Shown here: one piece after another, positions 52,642 to 60,892 of the stretch
Layout: every line of letters begins with the position of its first letter
Numbering within the stretch: the first letter of the stretch is position 1
NCBI RefSeq assembly: GCF_000479045.1
Contig: NZ_KI518055.1
Coordinates: forward strand, 1-64,000
Source: Cetobacterium somerae ATCC BAA-474
GTDB taxonomy: Bacteria; Fusobacteriota; Fusobacteriia; Fusobacteriales; Fusobacteriaceae
DNA: 64,000 bases
Direction: 5' to 3'
Notes under the pieces: generated by a model
What the model was told of the DNA's origin: nothing
Databases searched by the model: none
Seen by the model: only the letters and a program-made list of their open reading frames with translations
Position numbers and translations under genes: made by a program

Positions 52642-54234
52642 ATGAAAAGGAAAGTCTTATTTTTTACAGCATTGAGTGTACTAGCGTTTGGTCAAAGTGA
52701 GAAATCTTATATTGGAAAAGGAAATGGTTATGGTGGTGAGTTAAAAGTAAATGTAAAAACAAAGGGGGAAGAGATTGTTGATTTAGAATTAATATCTCAT
52801 AAAGAAACATCACCAGTTGTAAAAAGAGCATTTCCTGTTATTAAGGAGAGAATTATAGAAGCACAAAGTCCTATTGTAGATAATGTATCAGGGGCAACTT
52901 ATACATCTTTTGGAGTAAAAAGAGCAGTAGCACAAGCTTTAAAAGCTCAAGGAAAAGACTATGGTAAGATTACAGTGAAAACAGGTGGACCAAAAGAGGA
53001 AATAGCATATTTAGAACCGGTAAATACAGATATAGTTATAGTAGGAGGGGGACCTGCAGGTCTTGCAGCAGCAATATCAGCTAAAGAAGCGGGAGCTAAA
53101 AATATAATATTAATAGAAAAATTAGATATTTTAAGTGGAAATGGAAAGTTTGATATGAACTTTTTTGATTTAATAAATTCAGAAGCACAAAAGAAAAATG
53201 GAACATTTGATACTGTAGAAGCTTTTGTAAAAGATAAAGCAAATAAAATGGATACAATTGAAAGAACTCAAGCTCAAGCTGAAGGAGCATTTAAACTTGA
53301 TGCTTGGTTAAGAGGTATGGGAATAGAATTAAATCATAACTACGGTTTAAGAAATCATATGGCTGAGAAAGATGCGTATGCTGGAGAAGAGATTCAAGAT
53401 GGGTTAGAAAAGAAAGTAAAAGAGTTAGGAATAGATGTAAGAACAGGAACAAAAGGTTTAGACTTAATTGTAAAAGATGGAGAAGTGACAGGGGTTAAGG
53501 TTCAAAATAAAAATAAATTTTATGATATAAATGCTAAGGCAGTTATTCTTGCAACAGGAGGATTTTCTCATAATAAAGAACTACTTGCAAAATATGCACC
53601 TGGTTCAGAGACATTAGCAACATCAAATCAAATGTCAGCAACAGGAGACTTTATTCCTGTATTTGAAAAGAATAATTTAAAGATGGATAACTTAGATGTT
53701 TTAAGCATATTCTCTTTTATACTTGTTCCAAGTAGAGATTTAACAGGAGGAGGAGACGGTTATATACTAGTTAACCAAGAGGGAAAAACATTCTTAAAAG
53801 ATAAACCAACGAGTATGGAAAGAGCTAAATCTATTGAAGCTCAAACTGGTAGTTATGCTTATTATATATATGATCAAGATCTGTATGATTCTTTTTATCG
53901 TTTACAAAAACATAATAATTTAGGACTTCATACAAAGGCTGAAACAATTGAGGAGTTAGCTAAAAAGTTAAATATTCCAGTGGAAGAGTTAAAAAATTCA
54001 ACAAAAACATTGAGAAAAGAGGGACCTTATTATGGAGCTAAGGTTCAATCAGCTATTCATATGACAAAAGGTGGAGTAGTAGCTGACGAGAAAACACAAG
54101 TTGTAAATACAAAAGGTGAAAAGGTAAAAGGACTTTATGCAGCTGGAGAAGTTACAAGCACTAGTGCAGCATATAGTGCAGCAGTTGTATTTGGACGTAT
54201 TGCAGGTGAAGAGGCTGCAAACTCTATAAAATAG
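52642..54234 (+). CDS. Exported FMN/FAD flavoprotein reductase (fumarate/urocanate reductase type)
   Basis: This 530-residue protein has a signal peptide (MKRKVLFFTALSVLAFG), an FMN-binding domain (about 22-95) with the covalent flavinylation motif SGATYTS near residue 85, and a FAD-dependent fumarate-reductase-like domain (about 110-530) beginning DIVIVGGGPAGLAAAISA. GGFSHNKELLAKY and AAGEVTSTSAAYSAA (near the C-terminus) are typical. Such soluble exported reductases use FMN on the N-terminal domain to pass electrons to FAD and reduce enoates during anaerobic respiration. The acceptor is not determined. The ATG at 52642 is chosen because GGAGGGG precedes it. Confidence 0.88.
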   Translation: MKRKVLFFTALSVLAFGQSEKSYIGKGNGYGGELKVNVKTKGEEIVDLELISHKETSPVVKRAFPVIKERIIEAQSPIVDNVSGATYTSFGVKRAVAQALKAQGKDYGKITVKTGGPKEEIAYLEPVNTDIVIVGGGPAGLAAAISAKEAGAKNIILIEKLDILSGNGKFDMNFFDLINSEAQKKNGTFDTVEAFVKDKANKMDTIERTQAQAEGAFKLDAWLRGMGIELNHNYGLRNHMAEKDAYAGEEIQDGLEKKVKELGIDVRTGTKGLDLIVKDGEVTGVKVQNKNKFYDINAKAVILATGGFSHNKELLAKYAPGSETLATSNQMSATGDFIPVFEKNNLKMDNLDVLSIFSFILVPSRDLTGGGDGYILVNQEGKTFLKDKPTSMERAKSIEAQTGSYAYYIYDQDLYDSFYRLQKHNNLGLHTKAETIEELAKKLNIPVEELKNSTKTLRKEGPYYGAKVQSAIHMTKGGVVADEKTQVVNTKGEKVKGLYAAGEVTSTSAAYSAAVVFGRIAGEEAANSIK

Positions 54235-54242
54235 CTAAAAGA

Positions 54243-54278
54243 AGAGGGATATTAGATTAAATATATCCCTCTGTTTAT
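54243..54278 (+). terminator. Probable terminator after the flavoprotein gene
   Basis: A 10-bp stem pairs 54243-54252 with 54263-54272, followed by a modest T-rich stretch. Confidence 0.65.
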
Positions 54279-54339
54279 TTACAAAAAATAAAAAATATGG
54301 TACTTTATAGAAAAAAGTCAAAAAGACTGGAGGTAAAAA

Positions 54340-55176
54340 ATGCAAGGTTTTAAAACGTTTATATTAATGCTAGTAATGACCTTATTGCTATTATTTATAG
54401 GAGGAGCTATTGGTGGAAAAACAGGAATGACAATAGCTTTAGTTTTAGCAGGAGTAATGAATTTTGTATCATATTGGTTTAGTGATAAAATTGTACTATC
54501 AATGTATGGAGCACAAGAGATACCAGAAAATAATAAAGTTTATTGGATAACAAAGAAGTTAGCTGACAATGCAGGATTACCTATGCCAAAAGTATATATG
54601 ATAAATCAAAGTCAGCCAAATGCATTTGCAACTGGAAGAAATCCTCATCATGCAGCGGTTGCAGTGACAAGAGGATTAGTTGAACTTATGGATGATAATG
54701 AGTTAGCAGGAGTAATAGGACATGAATTAGGACATGTTTCTCATAGAGATATACTAATTCAAAGTGTGGCAGCAACTTTAGCAGGAGCTATTGCATATAT
54801 GGCTAATATGGCAAAGTGGGCAGCTATTTTTGGTGGAGGAAGAAGAGATGAGGACGATAATCACGGAGGAATTTTTGGGTTATTGGCAATAAGTATTTTT
54901 GCACCTTTAGCAGCAATGTTGGTTCAAATGGCTATATCTAGAAGTAGAGAGTATAAGGCTGATAATTTTGGTGGGAAAATTTGTGGTCATCCAAGATATT
55001 TAGCAAATGCTTTAAGAAAATTAGAGTCATATGCTACAAGGATTCCCATGGATGCAGCACCAGCTACAGAAAATATGTTTATTGTTTCACCTTTAGCAGG
55101 AAGTAAGATGGCAAATTTATTTAGTACTCATCCAAGTACTGCTGATAGAATAAGAAGATTAGAGGAAATGGAATAA
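54340..55176 (+). CDS. htpX: HtpX-like M48 family membrane metalloprotease
   Basis: This 278-residue inner-membrane zinc protease has two N-terminal hydrophobic segments (about 8-50), the zinc-binding VIGHELGHVSHRD (HELGH at about 128-132), two further hydrophobic segments (about 145-200) and the third zinc ligand in SREYKADNFGGK (about 205). HtpX degrades misfolded membrane proteins. Motifs FATGRNPHHAAVAVTRGL and the C-terminal LFSTHPSTADRIRRL are characteristic. AGGAGG-like TGGAGG lies 7 bases before the ATG. A stress role is family knowledge; no heat-shock promoter was identified. Confidence 0.93.
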   Translation: MQGFKTFILMLVMTLLLLFIGGAIGGKTGMTIALVLAGVMNFVSYWFSDKIVLSMYGAQEIPENNKVYWITKKLADNAGLPMPKVYMINQSQPNAFATGRNPHHAAVAVTRGLVELMDDNELAGVIGHELGHVSHRDILIQSVAATLAGAIAYMANMAKWAAIFGGGRRDEDDNHGGIFGLLAISIFAPLAAMLVQMAISRSREYKADNFGGKICGHPRYLANALRKLESYATRIPMDAAPATENMFIVSPLAGSKMANLFSTHPSTADRIRRLEEME

Positions 55177-55184
55177 AATAAAAT

Positions 55185-55213
55185 TTGACAAATCCAATAA
55201 TATGAAGTAAATA
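55185..55213 (+). promoter_or_regulatory. Candidate promoter of the 50-residue small ORF
   Basis: TTGACA at 55185-55190 and TAAATA at 55208-55213, 17-base spacer, immediately after htpX. Confidence 0.5.
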
Positions 55214-55241
55214 TAAAAAGTAAAGAGATGGAGGAATAGTT

Positions 55242-55394
55242 ATGGAAAAAACTGTTATTTCTCAAAAGATTCTACTTATATTTACATTAATATTATTGAC
55301 TTATCTTATTGTTGTTTTATTTGAAAAAGATATAAACACCTTTGATGAATTAGAAAGAATTCTTCTTTTTAGACATTTTAGGCTACATATGTAG
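55242..55394 (+). CDS. Small single-pass membrane protein, 50 residues
   Basis: This short reading frame encodes an N-terminal MEKTVISQK, one hydrophobic helix (about residues 10-27, ILLIFTLILLTYLIVVLF) and a charged tail ending RHFRLHM. GGAGG lies 9 bases before the ATG, a promoter-like TTGACA element is upstream, and a terminator begins at the stop codon, so the unit looks like a real gene. I recognise no family. It could be a regulator of a membrane partner, such as the htpX-like protease upstream, but that is speculation. Confidence 0.6.
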   Translation: MEKTVISQKILLIFTLILLTYLIVVLFEKDINTFDELERILLFRHFRLHM

Positions 55395-55422
55395 AGAGTC
55401 AGAGTTATATCTGACTCTTTTT
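55395..55422 (+). terminator. Terminator after the small ORF
   Basis: A perfect 9-bp stem pairs 55395-55403 with 55410-55418, then TTTT. Confidence 0.85.
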
Positions 55423-55425
55423 AAT

Positions 55426-55454
55426 TTGACACTAAAGCCTTATTGGTATATACT
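55426..55454 (+). promoter_or_regulatory. Consensus promoter of the DUF2156-pepA genes
   Basis: TTGACA at 55426-55431 and TATACT at 55449-55454 with a 17-base spacer. Confidence 0.85.
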
Positions 55455-55485
55455 TGCAATAGTATATTAAGGCGGTGTAGAATAA

Positions 55486-56334
55486 ATGGACTGGAAAAAA
55501 TTAACAATAGATAGTAGAGAGGAACTACAAAAATTTTTAAAAAATAAGTTTGAAACTTCAGATATGAATTTTACAAATCTTTTTTTATGGAGTTTTAGTG
55601 AAAATATTCAATATGCAGTTGAGAATGAGATACTTTATATAAAAGGATTTTATGAAGGTAATGAATATTATTTTTCACCTGTTTCAAAAGATGATAATAA
55701 AGATAAGATAATAACTGCTGTAAAAAAAATTAAAGAAAAGAATGGAAAGATAGTTTTCATTCCTGAAAGCTATAAAGAGTTCTTAAAAGAGGATTTTATA
55801 GTGACAGAGGAGAGAGATTCCTTTGACTATATCTATTTACAAGAGGATTTAGCAGAACTTAAAGGAAGAAAATTTTCTTCTAAAAAAAATAAAATAAATA
55901 AATTTAAAAAAACATATAACTTTACTTATGAAAAAATATCAAGAGAAAATATAGAGGATATAAGAATTTTTCAAAGAGAATGGACTGAAAATAGAAAAGA
56001 GGATACAATTATAATATCTGAAACTATGGGTATAGAAGAGCTTCTTAATAACTATGAAATTTTAGAATTAAGAGGAGGAGTTATAAAAGTTGATGGAAAA
56101 ATAGTGGCTTATGCTATTGGAGAAAAATTAACAGAAAATATGGGAGTTATCCATATTGAAAAAGGGATATTTGATTACCAAGGAAGTTATCAGATGATAA
56201 ATATGTATGTTGCAAAAGAGGAGTTTTCAGATGTTAAACTTATGAATAGAGAAGATGATTTTGGAAGCTTAGGATTAAGAGAAGCAAAACTTTCTTATCA
56301 ACCAATTGAATTTATAAAAAAATACAGTATATAG
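55486..56334 (+). CDS. DUF2156 (phosphatidylglycerol lysyltransferase-like) protein
   Basis: This 282-residue protein matches the soluble DUF2156 group (LPG synthase C-terminal domain-like, double GNAT fold). It begins MDWKKLTIDSREELQKFL and has KGRKFSSKKNKINKFKKTY (about 125) and a C-terminal half with VAYAIGEKLTENMGVIHIEKG and NREDDFGSLGLREAKLSY. It lacks the membrane domain of MprF, so a cytosolic aminoacyl- or acyl-transferase role is possible but unproven. It follows a consensus promoter and lies 12 bases before pepA. Confidence 0.8.
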   Translation: MDWKKLTIDSREELQKFLKNKFETSDMNFTNLFLWSFSENIQYAVENEILYIKGFYEGNEYYFSPVSKDDNKDKIITAVKKIKEKNGKIVFIPESYKEFLKEDFIVTEERDSFDYIYLQEDLAELKGRKFSSKKNKINKFKKTYNFTYEKISRENIEDIRIFQREWTENRKEDTIIISETMGIEELLNNYEILELRGGVIKVDGKIVAYAIGEKLTENMGVIHIEKGIFDYQGSYQMINMYVAKEEFSDVKLMNREDDFGSLGLREAKLSYQPIEFIKKYSI

Positions 56335-56346
56335 AGGAGGAGTGCT

Positions 56347-57765
56347 ATGTTTAAAGTTATCAACAAAATTGAAAAAGGTTATGATTTAAATATTGTATTA
56401 TGTTTTGAGGGACAAGTTAATATTTGTGAACACATATCTTCAACAAACAAGGATTTAATAGAAAAGTTAATAAATAAAAAAGAGTTTACAGGGAAAAAAG
56501 GTGAAACTTTAAAAGTTGAATTTTTAGAAGGAACATACTTAATTTCAATGATTTTTGTAGGAATGGGTAAAGAGGAAGAGTTTAATTTAGATACATATAG
56601 AGAAGTAATGTTTGATGTATTGTCTAAAGAGAAAGGTTCAGTTTTAATATCAGCAGAGAATGAAAAATTACTAAACTATAATGTTTTAGGGGAAATTTCA
56701 TCAAATGTAAATTATAACTTTGATACATTTAAAGAGAAAAAAGGTGAAACTTTAGAAATAGAGCTATTTATTCCTGGAGAAGAAAAAGATTTTTCAGAAA
56801 CAATTCTTTTAGGAGAAGCAACAGATATAGCTAGAGATTTAGTAGATCAACCTGCAAACGTTATTAATCCAATAACTTTAGCAGAAAAAGCTGTTGAACT
56901 TGGGAAAAAATACGGATTTGAAGTTGAGATTTTAGATGAAAAAGAGATTGAAAAATTAGATATGAATCTTCTTTTAGCGGTTGGTAGAGCATCTATAACA
57001 AAACCAAGACTTATTGTAATGAGATATCTAAATGGAAAAGATAACAATGAAAAGATAGGATTAGTAGGAAAAGGATTAACATATGATACAGGTGGACTTT
57101 GTATAAAGCCAGCAGACTCTATGTTTGAAATGAAAAGCGATATGGCAGGAGCAGCTTCTGTAATAGGTGCTATGTGTGCTATTGCTAAAGGAAAAGTTGA
57201 AAAGAATGTAGTTGCAATAGTTCCAGCATGTGAAAATGCTATAAATGAGAATGCTTATAGACCAGGAGATATTATAAAATCAATGAATGGAAAAACTGTT
57301 GAGATTATAAATACAGATGCAGAGGGAAGATTAGCACTAGCAGATGCATTAACTTATGCTGTAAGAAATGAAAAGGTGACAGAAGTTGTTGATTTAGCAA
57401 CACTTACTGGGGCAATTCTTGTTGCATTAGGAACAATTACAACAGGAGTATTTTCAAATAATGATGAAAAATACGCTATGTTAGAAAAAAGTAGTAAGCT
57501 ATATGGAGAAAAAGTTTGGAGAATGCCAATATTCGATGAGTATAGCGAATTATTAAAATCAACTGTTGCAGATGTAAAACATACTGGTGGAAGAATGGGT
57601 GGATCAATAACTGCAGCTAAGTTTTTAGAAGGATTTGTTGAAGGATTACCGTGGATACATATGGATATAGCAGGAACTGCATTTAATAGCGGTGTAAAAT
57701 GGTTTAAAAAAGGTGCTACAGGAGTTGGAGTAAAAGCACTTTATAGTTATGTAAAAAATAGATAA
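56347..57765 (+). CDS. pepA: Leucyl (M17) aminopeptidase
   Basis: This 472-residue cytosolic aminopeptidase has the M17 catalytic domain (about 165-470): the metal-binding GKGLTYDTGGLCIKP (about 242), GAASVIGAMCAI, and the signature NTDAEGRLALADALTYA (about 320) with Asp and Glu metal ligands and the catalytic Arg. The N-terminal domain (1-150) is more divergent, as is common. It removes N-terminal residues in peptide turnover, which suits an amino-acid-fermenting anaerobe. GAGGAGG precedes the ATG. A terminator follows. Confidence 0.94.
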   Translation: MFKVINKIEKGYDLNIVLCFEGQVNICEHISSTNKDLIEKLINKKEFTGKKGETLKVEFLEGTYLISMIFVGMGKEEEFNLDTYREVMFDVLSKEKGSVLISAENEKLLNYNVLGEISSNVNYNFDTFKEKKGETLEIELFIPGEEKDFSETILLGEATDIARDLVDQPANVINPITLAEKAVELGKKYGFEVEILDEKEIEKLDMNLLLAVGRASITKPRLIVMRYLNGKDNNEKIGLVGKGLTYDTGGLCIKPADSMFEMKSDMAGAASVIGAMCAIAKGKVEKNVVAIVPACENAINENAYRPGDIIKSMNGKTVEIINTDAEGRLALADALTYAVRNEKVTEVVDLATLTGAILVALGTITTGVFSNNDEKYAMLEKSSKLYGEKVWRMPIFDEYSELLKSTVADVKHTGGRMGGSITAAKFLEGFVEGLPWIHMDIAGTAFNSGVKWFKKGATGVGVKALYSYVKNR

Positions 57766-57769
57766 AATA

Positions 57770-57796
57770 AAAAGGTGAGAAATTCTCACCTTTTCT
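57770..57796 (+). terminator. Terminator after pepA
   Basis: A perfect 10-bp stem pairs 57770-57779 with 57785-57794 around AAATT; the right arm ends in TTTT. Confidence 0.75.
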
Positions 57797-57816
57797 TATA
57801 TAAGGTAGGTGGGAAA

Positions 57817-58959
57817 ATGATAAAAAATCAATTAAAAGTTTTATGGAAGAATCTTTTTAATGATGAGTCAGATTATATAAATTGGTATTTTGATAATGTT
57901 TATAATGAAGAAAATACAAAGATGTTTTTAAAAAATAATAAAGTTTATGGAATGCTATTTGAAAATAGTTATCATATATCAGTTGATGAAGATAGGTTTA
58001 TGGGAAGATATCTTGTAGGTGTAGGAGTAACTCCTGAAAAAAGAGGAGAGGGGGTTATGAAAGAGTTACTTTTAAAAAGTTTAAAAGAAGCATATGATTT
58101 TGGTGAAGAGTTTATATATTTAACGCCAATTGATAAAAAAATATATGAAAGATTTGGATTTGCTTATATTTCAACACTTTCTAAATATGAACTAGAGTTT
58201 CCTGTATTATGTGATTTTAAAAAAGAGTTTAAAATTGAGAAAATACAAGATGAAAGTTATGACCAAAATATTTTAATAAAATTAAAAGAATTTTATAAAG
58301 AAGTTTCTCAAGAATATTATGTAAAAGTTGCTAGAGAAAAAGAGGACTACCAGAAGATATTATCAGAAATTTTTTGTGAAGATGGATTAATCTATATTAG
58401 CTATGATATAGCTGGAAAAATAAATGGTTATATGAGTTTAGTTAAGTCTGAAAGTATATATGTAAAAGAAATTTTATTTAAGGATAAAGATACTTTAGAA
58501 GGATTATTATCTATTTTATATGGATATAAGGATTACTATAAAAAAATAGAGATTATTCTTCCTGAAAATACATATTTAGAAGATTATTTAGATAGTGAAA
58601 ATTTAGTTAAAAAAACTCTAAAAAATAAAATACAAGTAAGAATTTTACATGTTGAAAAAGTATTGAAAAGACTAAGTAAAAGTTTAAAAGAGAATGAAGA
58701 GATTAAAATATATGTACAAGATAGATATATAGAGTCTAATACAGGGGTATTTAAAATAAATAAAAGTGAAGTTGAGAAGATAGAGGGAGAGTTTGATTTA
58801 AGTTTGGATATAAATGATTTAGCAACTTTAGCTTATGGATTTAGAGATTATAAATCTTTAAAAAAAATAGAAAGTTTTTATATAAAAAATAAGGATAAAG
58901 AGCAAATATTAAGTAGTATATTTATAAGAAGAATAAACTATTTTAATCAAGATTTTTAG
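57817..58959 (+). CDS. GNAT family N-acetyltransferase (Eis-like)
   Basis: This 380-residue protein has an N-terminal GNAT domain with the acetyl-CoA-binding segment VGVGVTPEKRGEGVMKELL (about 70-88) and FIYLTPIDKKIYERFGFAY (about 105-123). A central second GNAT-like domain (about 150-270) and a C-terminal sterol-carrier-like domain ending NDLATLAYGFRDYKSL follow. This three-part layout resembles Eis-type acetyltransferases. Substrate unknown. A longer reading to 57775 begins inside the preceding terminator; the ATG at 57817 has GGTGGG upstream and fits the usual start. Confidence 0.8.
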   Translation: MIKNQLKVLWKNLFNDESDYINWYFDNVYNEENTKMFLKNNKVYGMLFENSYHISVDEDRFMGRYLVGVGVTPEKRGEGVMKELLLKSLKEAYDFGEEFIYLTPIDKKIYERFGFAYISTLSKYELEFPVLCDFKKEFKIEKIQDESYDQNILIKLKEFYKEVSQEYYVKVAREKEDYQKILSEIFCEDGLIYISYDIAGKINGYMSLVKSESIYVKEILFKDKDTLEGLLSILYGYKDYYKKIEIILPENTYLEDYLDSENLVKKTLKNKIQVRILHVEKVLKRLSKSLKENEEIKIYVQDRYIESNTGVFKINKSEVEKIEGEFDLSLDINDLATLAYGFRDYKSLKKIESFYIKNKDKEQILSSIFIRRINYFNQDF

Positions 58960-58984
58960 AACTTTAAATAGCTAAGGAGGGACT

Positions 58985-59452
58985 ATGGAGAGTAGAATAG
59001 AATATGTAGAAAAACATCTAGGAAGTTTAGAAGACTTTGTAAGAAAAAATTCCAAATATTACTTAGAAAGTTGGAGAAGTGAAAAGATTAAATTTAATTT
59101 TGCAGCATTTCTATTTGAAACACTATGGTTTGCCTATCGGAAAATGTATAAAAGTGCAGTTGTACTTTTACTTATAAATCTTCTTATAAACTTAGTAACA
59201 TTTTTATTTTTAATAAAAACAAAGTTTTTTATGGGAGGAACTATTTTAGTTCTATTTATTAGGATATATATTGGCTTTAAGGCTAATGATTTTTATTTTA
59301 TGAAAGCAGAAAAAATTCTTGAAAAAAGAGGTTTTGAACCAGAAGATAGAGATTGTGGAACAAGTATGTTAGGAGTAGTAATAATAATATTTATAGCAAT
59401 TGTTTTTCAAGTGTTATTAGATTTTTATTTAGGAGTGACCTTATATTATTAA
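58985..59452 (+). CDS. DUF2628 family membrane protein
   Basis: This 155-residue protein has a soluble N-terminus (about 1-45), the DUF2628 pattern KIKFNFAAFLFETLWFAYRKMY (about 33-54, read in parts), and three hydrophobic segments (about 57-80, 83-97 and 127-150). Proteins of this family are uncharacterised. It lies 25 bases after the GNAT gene with AAGGAGG before its ATG, so the two are probably co-transcribed. It ends at a terminator shared with the opposing SIMPL gene. Confidence 0.75.
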   Translation: MESRIEYVEKHLGSLEDFVRKNSKYYLESWRSEKIKFNFAAFLFETLWFAYRKMYKSAVVLLLINLLINLVTFLFLIKTKFFMGGTILVLFIRIYIGFKANDFYFMKAEKILEKRGFEPEDRDCGTSMLGVVIIIFIAIVFQVLLDFYLGVTLYY

Positions 59453-59456
59453 AATT

Positions 59457-59488
59457 AAAAAACAGCTGAGAAATCAGCTGTTTTTTTT
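59457..59488. terminator. Bidirectional terminator with GAAA tetraloop
   Basis: A perfect 9-bp stem pairs 59461-59469 with 59474-59482 around GAAA, flanked by A-rich sequence on the left and eight T on the right. Confidence 0.88.
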
Positions 59489-60164
59489 ATTTTTCCATAT
59501 AGAAAATTACATTCATACTTGCAGTAACATCGACATCATTTGGAACTGTTAAAGGAATTGGTGTATCATCAGCTTTAGCTGCTGAGTTTAACATAAAAGA
59601 TATTGGTCTAGGCATTGAGTAATTTAAATCAATATTTTTAGGAGAAACCTTAAAGTCATCTATACCTGCGATTAAAGCAGCTTTATATTTAGCATTTTCA
59701 TAGGCTAATTTATATGCTTTATCCTCTAACTCTTTTCTATCAGCTATAAAAAAGTTAATCTCTCCAATATTATTTACACCACCATTATTAAGAGCAGTAA
59801 GTACAGTACCAGCTTTATCTAAATCATTACTAGTAATTAAAATTTGATTTCTAACAAAGTACTTCATCTCTCCATCTTTTACATTGTAATCATTTCTATA
59901 ATTTAAAGAGTAATTTTCAGTTTTTATATTATTTTCTTTTAAACCACTTTTCTTTAATAAACCAATGGCTTTATTAACAATATCTGTATTTTCACTAATA
60001 GCTGTTTGTGAGTTTTTATTTGTTGTTTCAACAGTAGCTATTATGCTAAAAGTATCAGGTTTTCCTGAAACAGTTCCTGTTCCAGTAACAGAGATTGTAG
60101 GCGTTTCATTAGCTAAAGAGAAAGCTGAAGTTAAAAGAAATAAAGTTCCAATTGTTTTTTTCAT
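59487..60164 (-). CDS. SIMPL (DUF541) domain exported protein
   Basis: This 225-residue protein has a signal peptide (MKKTIGTLFLLTSAFSLA) and one SIMPL domain (about 22-222), with the characteristic ISVTGTGTVSGKPDTFSI start, GLKENNIKTENYSL and AYENAKYKAALIAG. These periplasmic or outer-membrane-associated proteins form oligomers, and their role is not well defined; some affect oxidative-stress resistance. It follows the nitroreductase gene by 9 bases on the minus strand, so the two form an operon with one promoter. Confidence 0.87.
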   Translation of the reverse strand: MKKTIGTLFLLTSAFSLANETPTISVTGTGTVSGKPDTFSIIATVETTNKNSQTAISENTDIVNKAIGLLKKSGLKENNIKTENYSLNYRNDYNVKDGEMKYFVRNQILITSNDLDKAGTVLTALNNGGVNNIGEINFFIADRKELEDKAYKLAYENAKYKAALIAGIDDFKVSPKNIDLNYSMPRPISFMLNSAAKADDTPIPLTVPNDVDVTASMNVIFYMEK

Positions 60165-60173
60165 AAAATCCTC

Positions 60174-60752
60174 CTAGAATTTTTTTAAAATCAAAGTTTC
60201 TAGAGAAAGTTTAGGCACATAGTGTACATTTTCCTCTACATCTCTATGATACTTTAAATTACCAATATTTCCTTTAGTTAAAATAACTTTGTCAGTTGGT
60301 TTTCCTAGGGCTACTAAAATTTGAGGATTGTAAGTATCCATATCTAAATCAAGAGTTTTAGATACATCTAATTTATTAAAAGCTCCAATTAAACATCCAC
60401 CAAAACCTAGCTCTGTAGCTTTTAAAAGAATATTTTGACATGCAATTCCAATATCAATACCTAAAGTTATAGGAGATAAAAGATTTTCTTTAAGAGTACT
60501 AATAAGGATATAGGCTTTGGGTCCCTCTTCTAAAGTTGGACTCCAAGGAATAGCTCCCGCCCAAGCTGTGTGAGGAAAAATTTTGTGACATAAACTTTGA
60601 GAACTAACAAGGGTATATCTAAGTGTTTGGCTATTTCTAGCAGATCCACCTAGATGAGCAGCATTGATTAAACTTTCTAAAGTTTCAATATCAATTTCTG
60701 TAGAATCGAAAGTTCTATGAGAACGAGTTTTGATTAATAGTTCATTTAACAT
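60174..60752 (-). CDS. Nitroreductase family FMN oxidoreductase
   Basis: This 192-residue flavin enzyme shows the nitroreductase pattern: RSHRTFDSTEIDIETLESLI near the N-terminus with the FMN-phosphate-contacting SHR, GGSARNSQTLRY (about 35), a central IDIGIACQNILLKATELGFGG (about 105, read in parts) and VALGKPTDKV near the end. Reduced substrate unknown. The first in-frame ATG at 60767 is bypassed because GAGGAGG lies before the ATG at 60752. A TTGACT/TAGTAT promoter drives it together with the SIMPL gene. Confidence 0.88.
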   Translation of the reverse strand: MLNELLIKTRSHRTFDSTEIDIETLESLINAAHLGGSARNSQTLRYTLVSSQSLCHKIFPHTAWAGAIPWSPTLEEGPKAYILISTLKENLLSPITLGIDIGIACQNILLKATELGFGGCLIGAFNKLDVSKTLDLDMDTYNPQILVALGKPTDKVILTKGNIGNLKYHRDVEENVHYVPKLSLETLILKKF

Positions 60753-60780
60753 GGATAACCTCCTCAATTATTTTAACACA

Positions 60781-60809
60781 ATACTACTTTATAAATACTA
60801 AAAAGTCAA
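60781..60809 (-). promoter_or_regulatory. Promoter of the nitroreductase-SIMPL operon
   Basis: On the minus strand TTGACT (60809-60804) and TAGTAT (60786-60781) are 17 bases apart. Confidence 0.65.
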
Positions 60810-60827
60810 CATGTTAAGAGGAAAAAG

Positions 60828-60856
60828 TGGACAATTGGTGTAAGTTATTATAGAAT
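60828..60856 (+). promoter_or_regulatory. Promoter of the acyl-activating fusion gene
   Basis: TGGACA at 60828-60833 and TAGAAT at 60851-60856, 17-base spacer, 36 bases before the start codon and divergent from the nitroreductase promoter. Confidence 0.6.
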
Positions 60857-60892
60857 AAGTTATTATTTTTACAAATTAGGGAGGGAAAATTT

